Positions 1-9,964 of a stretch of 22,947 bases of DNA are shown one piece after another. The notes under the pieces were generated by a model. That model was not told the origin of the DNA, ran no database searches, and saw only the letters and a list, made by a program, of their open reading frames with translations. This DNA is from Mnemiopsis leidyi (taxonomy: Eukaryota > Ctenophora > Tentaculata > Lobata > Bolinopsidae): assembly GCA_000226015.1 (NCBI GenBank), contig JH155605.1:129654-152600 (forward strand), read 5' to 3'. Every line of letters starts with the position of its first letter. Within the stretch, counting starts at the first letter, position 1. Position numbers and translations under genes: made by a program.

Positions 1-235
1 CTCTACCTGACCTCCCTCTCTACCTCGACTCCCCTCTCTACCTGACCTCCCTCTCTACCTGACCTCCCTCTCTACCTAACCTCCCTGTCTACCTGACCTC
101 CCTCTCTACCTGACCTCCCTCTCAACCTGACCTCCCTCTCTACCTGACCTCCCTCTCTACCTGACCTCCCTCTCTACCTGACCTCCCTCTTTACCTGACC
201 TCCCTCTCTACCTGACCTTACTCTCTACTTGCCTC
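1..235. repeat. 17-bp pyrimidine-rich minisatellite, about 13.5 copies
   Basis: The unit is CTCTACCTGACCTCCCT and starts at the first base of the window, so the array probably continues to the left. One copy (18-35) is 18 bp long; others carry single substitutions such as CTCAACCTG or CTTTACCTG. The last copies (206-235) decay (ACCTTACT, CTACTTGCC). The + strand is almost purely C and T, giving strong strand asymmetry. There are no unique spacers between units. Confidence 0.95.
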
Positions 236-1126
236 ATCCCCGTCTTTAAATTTAAGTTCGCCAATGTTTTCCGAAATTATGATATAATTTTATGCAGTTC
301 TACAGGTTTTATAGTGCACTGACAGAGAGCCTAAATCGTGATGCTTACAGGCGAATGAGAGCAGTGGCGAGTGAGAGTACCATCTGACAGCCCTGTAACA
401 TGTAACATGATCTCCCGTTAGATCTCGCATCTGGAGTTCTTATGGCATTACACATTACACTATAGTGTGGGAGCTCTCAGGTTTGTACTGAAGGCCCTGT
501 TTTCGTCACCAGTATGTTTGATGTTATTGTTCTTCTTTTTATACGTGTTTATGTAGAAAAATTGACCAAGTGGGAACAATGCATTATCGATTCATTTTTC
601 TCTGTTACTGTAGTGAGGGCTAGATGTTGAACATTCTTTAATGAAGACTTTTAGTAACTAATTTAAATTATCATGCCAATACCTTGGTATCCCAATCTAC
701 TTTAAATGCGATTCTTCCCAGAACCTTAATACTTTGTTACTGTGAGGTGATTTGTACTTCTGAATTAGTTTTATACTTTTAGGAAGTACTTTTCGTTTAT
801 AAGATCCTGATGTACCAATCCTTAATTCTCTTCCTTCTTCACATCGCTGATTTCTACTTTTAGTTTGTAGTTGTATTTAAAACTGCCGGCTTCGACTCGC
901 TTTTCTATATTTTGTATCATCTTTATGACTGAATCTTGCCTTTGATTCATTCTTCTTAAACTGTCTTATCAAAAACTATAATCACAGCTGTTATCCTACC
1001 AATACCTACAGCAACAGTCTGCTCATTTACATCTGAGAAGCTAAAGGAAAATTTTCAATACAAAGTAACAGTTATCCCACCAATTATCTTACCCACAGTT
1101 CTCCACTGACCCCTCCCCGGATTCAG
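236..1126. other. Non-coding, AT-rich; probable intron or 5' flank of the next gene
   Basis: No open frame with coding character was seen on either strand. The stretch ends in a pyrimidine-rich tract and a good splice acceptor (CCCCTCCCCGGATTCAG) at 1126, so it may be an intron whose upstream exon lies outside the window or is too short to recognise. Confidence 0.4.
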
Positions 1127-1135
1127 GGTCCGACT

Positions 1136-1722
1136 ATGAGATCCTACCGTTCTACTCCTGAAGACGATGCAGATCCAGTAGGAGAGGTGGGGAAGGATGC
1201 AACAGAGGCACCGACAGAGGAAATGTCAGATAGCGAAGTTATTGGAATGGTACTGACACACTATATATATTACATCCTTCTCGGTGCTTTTATTCTCATC
1301 TTCATCGGCATTTACTGTGTTTGTAGGTGAGTCGTACATTTCTAATTCTATCACACATACATACATTTCTATACTCTCTCAGTCTCTCTCTCTGCACCCT
1401 ACTTTCTCTGATCCGACAATCTTGTACGAAAAGTTTAAGTTTCAATGCAATGTTTAATTGATTTCCGAAAAAACCCTATAAGATTACTTTAAATTTAAGA
1501 TACAAGTTGTTTTTAGATTCTTTTCCAAGCGCAATACTTCACAGGGAGACAGGAAAGAAGGGAAAGAAAGGGAAAAAGAAACGGGTCATACCGCGACAGA
1601 GAAGACCAAGGAAAATCAGGAAGAGGGACAAGGAAGATATTGACATCGAATTTCAAAACATTTTTAGTGACAAATTTGGGCAGAGAGGAGATGGAATGGA
1701 GATGTCCATGTCCGTATCATGA
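1136..1722 (+). CDS. Small single-pass membrane protein, two visible exons (partial at 5' end possible)
   Basis: Exon A runs from the ATG at 1136 to a donor at 1322 or 1326; exon B starts at 1517 after GTTTTTAG. The first 35 residues are acidic (TPEDDADPVGEVGKDATEAP). A hydrophobic segment at about residues 41-63 (THYIYYILLGAFILIFIGIY) is followed by a Lys/Arg-rich tail, so the positive-inside rule puts the C-terminus in the cytosol. Two overlapping donors exist: AG|GTGAGT ends exon A at 1326 and gives a 105-residue protein stopping at 1643; T|GTAGGT ends it at 1322 and gives a 130-residue protein stopping at 1722. The second has the longer frame, with a basic then acidic tail. An acceptor at 1126 is in frame with the ATG, so the true start may be upstream. 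Family not recognised. Candidate poly(A) signals are ATTAAA at 1907 and AATAAA at 2133. Confidence 0.5.
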
Positions 1723-2403
1723 GACTTGCTGCTTGAATGGTCTGTGCCTGTGAGACACTGACAGCAGACTTCTATGAATTCATTGAACAGCAGCGGCTAA
1801 AATCTGCGATATGGAGAGTGAAATTGAAGAATCTGATGAAAATCTTATGAATATAAGCGATTAATTGTAATTGTATTTGTTATGCAGCACGAATATTGAA
1901 TATTGAATTAAAGCAATCAAAAGTTAACATTCTGAGAACCAAATTACACTATTTATTTGTAATTGTAAATATAATTGTATGATATACCCAAGGCCAATGA
2001 AAATGCAACGAGCAAAAGATTTTTTTCCACATTTTATAGAAGCTTATGGAGGACTGAAATTAAAGAACTGAAATCAAGCATATCAAACTGACTGTGTGAT
2101 TTTATCTATAAAGGTTTATGTTACCTTTGAGTAATAAATTTACTGTATTTTGATTTTTAGAACATCCATTTTACCTAACAATAACATCAAGTTAATACAG
2201 AACTGTTGTTGTACTGAACTGGATGAGGATTTCAATTCTTTAATTCGACTTATTGATGTGTTAAAATTTGTTTGTAAATCGGCATTTAAAGTTACCGTTA
2301 TTGAAACTTAAACACCTACAACTTCACACGAATATTCGATACCATGTTATTATCAAGAAGATACTATATTGGATCCAAGAGTTGCTGCAGTCAAATAAAC
2401 GAT

Positions 2404-4288
2404 CACGTGACGAGAATTGACGAGAATTAAGGAGATTATTCAACACGATAATAGCTATAGGCTGGTCTAATCAGGGTACAGGACACGTTGACAACCAATG
2501 TTTGGTAGCTGCCGTGGGGGTAGATTGTATTGGCTACTCACGTCTTCTCAACCGTCGTGCTGTAGTTATTATACCTCTCTATTATAACGTATAATCTCCC
2601 ATAGTTCGCAATCCTGTCTGTGTATGTTTGGTTAGATTTTTGTTTGATTAGATGAAGATCTGTGTATGTTTTGTTATTATTATATCCTGGCTCCTCTCTC
2701 CTCCCTCCTTCCTCCCCCTACTTTCCATACACCTTCTCTACATTCCCAACTCATGGATAGGAATCGATGTGTTTGATTCTAAACTGGTGCCGGTGTTCGG
2801 AGGAAAATTCATACATCGCACTTTTGCATTCTGTATTATCACCAACAAAAAGTGTGTAGTGTGTTTTGATGGAGGTGGTGTTACTGTTAGTTGATGATAC
2901 AGTATGCAGGGGAGTACACACTACACAGTGTACTGGTACACTCTGCAGTACAGTACAGCAAAGTAAAAACAGAAACGAGAAATCAGGTACAATCCGTCAA
3001 TCCCTACCAGTACCAAGTGGTAGATAACTTTTACTTTCAACACGAGTAATACTAATAGTGCTCCCATTTCACTACCAAGTCCAGCTAACACCATGGTATA
3101 CCATCCAGTTATACTGCTAAAGTTTTACAGTTTGTTAACCCGATCCGAGAATGATCACTCTTAATACAAGATTACCATTACGGTTCAAATACTGACAATC
3201 ACAATCATTGCTCTCTGCATCTCATTCCGCACCTCCTTGATAAGAGTGAAGATGGAATATAGGCATGTCACATGCTATGTCGATGGATGTTTATGCTTTG
3301 TTGATGTGAAACGTATCTAAACATCTCAAATCGTGTCACGTGTCTCAGGTACATGAAGAGTCTGCAGATGAAGCACGTTTTACTAAAACTCGTCGTCTTT
3401 ATTTTGCTAGATGCATGAGAAGTGGCACGTGCATCTTTTTAAATATCTTAAATTTAAACTTGATGGCTGGAGCTCGGGAAGTTGGATAACATTGCATCAC
3501 CTCTGAGTTCAGGCGTACTTTACTTTTTGATGTTCGTTTGTTGTGGTCCCAGGATATGTCACTGTATAAATTTTAAATTTAGGTGATTTTGACGTAGGCA
3601 GTAGGAGAAACTCATAGTCATTGCCCACAAATGATTGACAATGTCACTCTGCATCTTGACGTTGCATATCACAAAAGTGTGACGTCAACAACCACAGACA
3701 TGGGAACTGTTCTTACTCTTTAGAACATAAACTACCCTGTTCCCATGGTAACAAAACTAGCTCACTGAAGTGGTGATTTGTTCGTGTGATATTGATATAG
3801 AGCACAGCCCCTTGAGTATAACTGTAAGCAAAGCACACTTCTCCTTTCAATCAACTAATGAGAGTTTTACGGGAAACAAACACTTAGCAAGGACATATTA
3901 GCAGAGTTACCATGACAACTAAACTGTTACCATGACAACTAAACAGACAGTGGTAACTGTCTAACTCCATCTCCAATGGCCGACGGGCTTGGTTCTGACG
4001 CTAATGTGGTTTTATTATTTCACGTGAACGCTTACAACTTTAGTTCGACTTTCAGTTTAGCTTAAAGTTAAAGTTTGTCAATATTGTGGTCGAGCTGAGG
4101 ATGTGCTTGATCAATCAGCTGAGCTAGCATCAGATTGAATCAGAAATGAGAAACCTCAGATGCAACATTGATCATCCTCACGATCTATATCACTATCAGT
4201 GCATCTCCAATCAAGTTTGATATTATATTCGAAACGTGGGTAGCAATGGCACGTGTCTTCAAGTCTAAACAGTGGAGGAATACACGTG
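2404..4288. promoter_or_regulatory. Cluster of six CACGTG E-boxes with one perfect CRE
   Basis: CACGTG occurs at 2404, 3337, 3426, 4021, 4250 and 4283, and a palindromic TGACGTCA at 3680. CACGTG binds bHLH-family factors (MYC/MAX, USF, MITF, CLOCK types), and TGACGTCA binds CREB/ATF bZIP factors. Six further CACGTG sites are scattered over the other 21 kb, so the density here is clearly higher. The block sits between two + strand genes and could act on either. That it is an enhancer is inference from motif density only. Confidence 0.3.
3906..3945. repeat. 20-bp tandem duplication
   Basis: GTTACCATGACAACTAAACT is followed at once by a copy differing only at its last base. GTTACCATGACAAC resembles the RFX X-box half-site pattern (GTNRCC..RGYAAC), but a link to ciliary or RFX control is only a thought. 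Confidence 0.7.
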
Positions 4289-5327
4289 GAGAGGTACTGC
4301 TTTTTTATTCAGAAAAAAACGCTATCAGTCAATCATTCGATTTGTATTTGTAGCTTAGAATTGCTTGCTTGTGGATTGATGTAATGAATGGGTTTGAAAT
4401 TAATTAATTTAGTATAATTTCCAATTTGAACTTAATTTATCTTCCTGTTTAAACTTTTTAGTTTGAAGTTCATTAATCTTTCCAGTTTGAATTTTATTTC
4501 GTAAAATTAAGTTCATTTCTAGTTCGTATCCAATCAACTATATAATTTTGTCTCGCCATCATTATCTCTGCTTGTTCATCGTCAGTTTTAAATATTTCCC
4601 GTAAAAGTACAACCATTGTTCTTCTTGGCGTTGCTGAGCCATGATAATTATAATTGCACTGATATGGTTATGCTAAATCTCCTCATCTGTTGACCGCCAT
4701 ATCGAGCTCATATCTGAATTTAGTCAAGTAAAGCGATGAAAATTGGTTTAAATCTTTGCCGTTGGTGGTTTTACGCTTGAACTACATAAAAGTTTTGATT
4801 CTTTGACCGTGATGTTCTAAAGTTGATATACTTTGCTATCAGTATCACATGCCGCCATTTCTTTTCCCGATTTTGATAGTAGTTAAAGTCTAGGTCACAA
4901 GAATAACGACATTAAATTCGGTTAATTTGAGTAATGATTAATGGATAAAAATGACGTGTTTATGATACTATTACTTATGTGTTTGCTTGACTGCGATACT
5001 CATTTCGCGCAACAGCGAAATTTTCAAACTTTAAAAGGGCCAGGAAATTCGTACAGGTTGAAAATCTTCGATAATTTTCATCTTGTGTGATGTAATATGT
5101 CATGACTCTTGCTGCTATGATCTAGATTAGAAGGCTACTTCAATATCTTCAAACATGGATTTGCTTCAAACATATCTAATTGCGTTCATTAGTGTTGCTT
5201 ATCTTTTGATTTTATCGAAATATTTGCTCCATTTTTGTCGACAGCTTGCTCTTCAATTTAGGAGACATAATTTTAATGTCACAATATTGGCTGAAATTGG
5301 GAACTTTAAGTTCTATTCTTAGTAATA

Positions 5328-6686
5328 ATGTCCTCACACGGCACGGTAGTGGATCACAGATCTGGATTTGGAGTGAGACTAAGGGAGCTTGACGACAGTA
5401 GACGGGGAGCCAGGTTTAGTAACAGAAAGGAGGACAAACTCCTGGAGAGGAAACTTACTTATCTCAACAACCAGGTAGAGTAAACAGTCAATCTTGTAAT
5501 GAAAAAAAATAAGGTGATACTATGAAATTTTGATATATACCAGGAGCAAAATCTACACGATGCACAGACCAAGAGACTTAATCATAATGACTGATATTGT
5601 TAATTGTGCATTATCTTCAGAACAAACGAGTGCAGATATCAATCAACCGGGAAAAAGAGTTTATCAGAAATAGGAATCCCAAAGAAAACGACAAGGAGAT
5701 GAATCACCTCGATAGACGGTATGTTGTCAACAGCATTTTTTGCAAATCAAAAATCCGAATCAAGGAGATAACTTGTGCATAGACAAAAGTGGTTTCGATG
5801 TGTATCACTGTATATTATACACTGTATAATCTTGCCTCTTCAATATTAGATAGAGACAGAGTGCCAACAAAAATACAACTAGTCGACCCTCTTAGATACA
5901 AGGAAGCGATGGGATTTATACTGGACTACAAGACAACCAGTGTGCTACAAGAAGAGCAAAGGAAGTTGACAGAGGACAAATCAGTCCATAAATCTGCCAT
6001 CAACAAGTGCAGAGCGATAAACAGGTGCCATTCCACGTCCAGAAATAAAACTTCATCGACATTTTATTGAAACAATAATTGCAAAATTCCAGCATAATTT
6101 AAAATAAAATTAACATTTTAACTTGCGCTATTTCAGGATACGATCGGCACCAGCACGATCAGTATCTCGACCTATCCCAACTGACACTCCAAGCAAACGC
6201 CACCGACGAACAAGATCGAAGAAATCTCCTCAGCACGTTTCAGATGTGTGGCTGGGTAAACGTCTCAGTAAAATGTCGATAGAATCAACATCCATCTCAT
6301 CCGAGGATGAGTCGGAGGAGGAGTTGTTCAGGCCGTTCTCAGGGAAGCCTCGTCCCAAACCAGGATCATCTGGAGCCAGTAGTTGCAGTGGGTCCGACAA
6401 ACGAGGAGATTCCTCCTCCAGCAGGATCAACCAATCTGCAGGTCAGGCCAGATCGCAACACAGGATAAACACGAGCGTGATCAAGAACGGGTTCTGGTCG
6501 GTGCTCAGTCACAACAGGAACAACACTCCTACCCCAAATAACCAGGACGAGCAGACAAGACGGTGCAGTATGGCTAACGCAGCCAGGGACATACTGGTAG
6601 AACAGAGGGTAATCAAACTGTTCAGGAAGGTGGACCAACTAAAACAGACTGATCACATGGACCTGAGGCCAAAGTCAAATATGTGA
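5328..6686 (+). CDS. Four-exon gene for a 321-residue charged, Ser-rich protein of unknown function
   Basis: The exons are 5328-5474, 5621-5718, 5854-6024 and 6137-6686. All junctions are GT-AG and the phases agree, giving 966 nt ending in TGA. I placed the start at the ATG preceded by TAATA at 5328; an upstream coding exon cannot be excluded. The first 90 residues are rich in Arg, Lys, Glu and Asn (KEDKLLERKLTYLNNQ, NREKEFIRNR) and likely helical or coiled coil. A more conserved-looking stretch follows (VPTKIQLVDPLRYKEAMGFI). The last exon codes for a basic, probably disordered region (KRHRRTRSKK), an acidic Ser patch (SISSEDESEEELFRPF), Ser/Gly-rich linkers and a predicted C-terminal helix (ARDILVEQRVIKLFRKVDQL). 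No signal peptide or membrane segment is seen. The acceptor of exon 3 (ATTAGATAG) is used because an acceptor four bases earlier would give an immediate stop. I do not recognise the family. Confidence 0.7.
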
Positions 6687-7749
6687 ATATCGTATTTTTG
6701 TTATTGTACGCCAATCTTCCGTTTTTACTATGTACTTTAAGTGTCATCACAACTCTCCGTCATACTCATAGATCAATATCTGAATCTCATCGTTCTCCAA
6801 CTCTTAATGTACAATATGCTGATGGGGATAGGAATAGTTGACGAAATGCAGGGAAATAGAGATCTAAGTATCATGCGAAAAGCCGAAGGCTTAAAGTTAA
6901 AGATATCTTTAGAAGCACCTGATGATATTCGACATTTTCAAGTTATGACAAGAGTATTCCATAATTTCTTAAAGTTCAACTTTAAACGTTCCAAAAGATC
7001 GCTCGGCTCAACTACTCATGTGGAGTCGAGCCAGAACTCCGCAAGAAATTTGTAAATTGTAAATATGTTTTTCATTATTATTGTCACATTTTCCCAAGAC
7101 ACTGAATAAGAATTGTGTTTAAATCGAGTTTTACAGAAACAAAAGCTCGTTCCAAAAAGCACCACGCGAACGTTTCCTTTTTCGCGAGTTGCGGTTTACA
7201 GAATTGAGACGGTCCTTTAAAAATTGAATAGAATAAAAATTAGTTGTAAATGACAGAACACGTGTGATTCTATCTTCAAAATAGAGACGTCTCACGTTTA
7301 TCAGAGCAAAAAATGCGTGCTTTATAAACTCTTGTGAACAAACGAAATTTTGACTTAACAACTTGAACAAACAAAATAAAAAGCGGATAACCATTTGGCA
7401 TGATAAAACTGACCTTAATTTCTTGCTTGAAAATTTGTTTCAAGGCACGGCACTGTCGGCTAACCCAGGAAATCGATAAAACATCAAACTTAAAAAGGTT
7501 GATCTAGTCAAACAACGATTCGTTCAAACTGACTGCGAACTTTTTCATTTCTCAAACTTGTCGGATCTATGCTATGGAACGAAAATTTCAGTGCCATATA
7601 AGTACATAAATTGCGCTGCTTAGGCTATAATTTAAAGTCAACATGTAACAGTCGCCAGAGCGTTGTAAATAATATGCGAAAATGGAATAAATAGACACTT
7701 CTGGCTCTGGTCGAGGTCGTCAGGGTTGAGGAAAACAACAAGCTATTCG
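6687..7749. other. Region between convergent genes; 3' UTRs likely
   Basis: This interval separates the TGA of the + strand gene from the TGA of the minus-strand cyclophilin gene. AATAAA on the + strand at 7232 and 7375 are candidate poly(A) signals for the left gene. Open frames at 6741-7055 (+) and 7131-7394 (-) are short, lack domain features, and are treated as chance frames or UTR. Confidence 0.5.
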
Positions 7750-9964
7750 TCAAGAAAAGTCTATCTTAGGGCTGTTATATTCTGACAGGAGGTTATCTGC
7801 TTTCCCTGAAAATAGTTGAATGTTTAAACAATTTTATTGCAGATCAAAATGATGCATAATGATTACAGATCAAAGCTCGACTTAAAATTGTCCCGATAAG
7901 TTTAGAATTTAGAAGATTTTTGATGTCTCGAGAATTGAAAGTGGGTGTTGGGGAAGTGTGTTGCGGCCAAGAATTAAAAAAAGGACACTTCCGATTTGCA
8001 ACCCCCCAGGGTTAATTCATTTTTAGAGAACGTGAAAGGTAAATCAACTACCTACCTTCCTTCGAATCGACGGCGTTAGGATAAGGGAAGTCCTGAGAGT
8101 TTTTAGTTTTTCCAGGAACTTTGTTCTTTTCGTTGGAAGCTGATATCTTAACTGCGTCGTCTTCATCTTCCGACCATTTGCTTCTCATTCCTGGATTATA
8201 GAGGTTTGTCGTCTGATCTGTTAAAAGCTAAGTTGATACAGATATTTTCAACGGAGCAATCAGGAATTTTTATCTGTGTATATGCAGCAATGCTCCATCT
8301 CCACCAGAGTTGAATGTTGAAGACGAATATAGGTTTTGTGCGAAAAGTTCACCTGTATGTGCAAGCCGGACACTTTTATACTTGCTCCAAGATATTTCAA
8401 CTCCATCATCTAAGACAAACAAGACGATTAATAACGACAACTAGAGGGTCCAGACCAGAGAATTCACTGCTATACGCTCAAAATAACGAAGCTAGCATTA
8501 AAATTTGACAGAAAATCATACTTAATACAGTTTTTAACCATAGTGGAGATGGAGGAAGCCAGGTCATGCTCTATTACCGGAGTAAAGGGCCGGGGAATAA
8601 AAATCAGGGATCCTTAAACTAGCAATAAACGTAAAAACCAACTAAGAAATTTGTCTTAGAAACCAACTTAGGAAAAAACTTAGGAAATCCATTCTTTGAA
8701 TTAGCGGTAGAGAACGAACCTCCTTTTGCTTTGACCGGCTTTCTTTCCTCTACATCGTCCATGTAGGATACTGAAATAGTAGGGGTTAGAATTAGATAAC
8801 AGGAACATATTTAACACGTTATTCTATTATAAACACGTCAATTTAATCTGTATAAAAAATATGGAACCCAAGAATTGTGATAACACTGACATCACGGTAA
8901 CTGTGTCGCTTTATACAAACGAGTAGTTTCTAATAAGTGATTGTGCACGGTTTGCGAACAATAGGCTTTATAATGAACACAGCTCAGTCAAGGAGGAGAC
9001 TGTTCAGGGTTCAACAGAGATAACCTATAAGAGGTAATCTCTGGAAATCGTAAAAACAACGCAAACGGGATAATCGCTGGAAATAAGCCATGATGTAGTT
9101 CGAAATTTTGAACTTGAAGTTTGTATTATGGTAATCGTATTAAAGTAGAATAAAGTGAGTTTAAGACTTTTCGGGGCGACAAATTTTCAAACAAAGCTAA
9201 ACATTCTCGTTATTTTAACATAAGAACGTATAATGGTTAATGTAAGTGATGACTAAACACATTTCTTTGGGCATTCGTAGAAAGACTTATGATTTGAAAT
9301 TGGGAGGAAATTAGCTATCAATTACCTCTTTTCGATTGATTTTAAATTAGATCCACGCAGTAAAACCAAAGAAGAATCAGGAAAAATTGATTCACAGGAA
9401 TTTACAAATAGTCATTACAAAACAAATTCATGAAATTGAGATAATTTAAATAAAGAAGGTTTATAAAACAGGAGGATTGCATTAGTTAACAGTTTTAGAG
9501 AATTTAACCATAACTTTTACTTTAGACATTCTAACTCTTGCGGCTTTGACCAGTCTTCCTTTTTTCGTCTTTACAATTCCTTTGCCTTGATATTGAAGTT
9601 CCAATGCAACTTTTCAAACTCTGACCCCTCCTGCATTAGGGATAGGTTGATGTCTCCAACAATCGGTAGACAGCCACATTTTCTGGCTTCATACATCACT
9701 GCTAAATTCAAGCGTAACCTTCTCGGGAACAAATGTAAACTTGTGACCGATTATGTACAAATTATTCGCGGAACATGTTCTTAAATCATCCTAAACAAGA
9801 GAGAGACTGTAAATATCTGGTTTAGATTAGTCGGAACATATCCAATGTGGGCATTTAGAAGATTTGTCACCAGGAAACAGCATATCTAATCGAGGAACTT
9901 ACTGGTGCTTTTTTCTCTTATCTGCTCTTTTCTCTTATCTGTACTGTCGGTTTCATCTGATTTC
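7750..9964 (-). CDS. PPIG: Cyclophilin gene exons 17-20: charged C-terminal tail
   Basis: Exons 9903-9964, 8720-8770, 8056-8190 and 7750-7805 join in frame. They encode [57 protein letters not shown] and a final [16 protein letters not shown]. All acceptors are TTTCAG or ATCCAG types. The donors include GTAAGT and GTAGGT, with a weaker GTTCGT after 8720. If the last donor is not used, the protein ends two residues later at TAG (8048-8050). The support is frame and splice consistency, not homology. Confidence 0.65.

Larger units (their letters stand above)
1723..5327. other. Long intergenic region, no coding exons recognised
   Basis: This 3.6 kb is AT-rich and stop-dense. Open stretches at 2652-2894 and 4168-4353 show no domain and no splice support. 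The region holds the 3' flank of the upstream gene, the E-box/CRE cluster described separately, a 20-bp tandem duplication near 3906, and presumably the promoter of the gene starting at 5328. Confidence 0.6.

Noticed and set aside
1..235. Direct repeats that could suggest a CRISPR array
   Set aside because: Units are contiguous with no unique spacers, and the rest of the window is clearly eukaryotic.
2652..2894. 80-codon hydrophobic + strand frame resembling a secreted peptide
   Set aside because: No promoter, splice or homology support; the composition is explained by T-rich and C/T-rich sequence.
4168..4353. 61-codon + strand open frame
   Set aside because: Too short for its composition and with no neighbouring exon in phase.
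5542..5593. Possible extra exon after TATATACCAG in the first intron of the 5328 gene
   Set aside because: The frame that continues from exon 1 hits TGA before any GT donor, and the direct joining of 5474 to 5621 is already in phase.
6741..7055. 104-codon + strand open frame after the 321-residue gene
   Set aside because: It is in another frame, beyond the TGA at 6686, without a good splice acceptor or domain. Most likely 3' UTR, though a short separate gene cannot be fully excluded.
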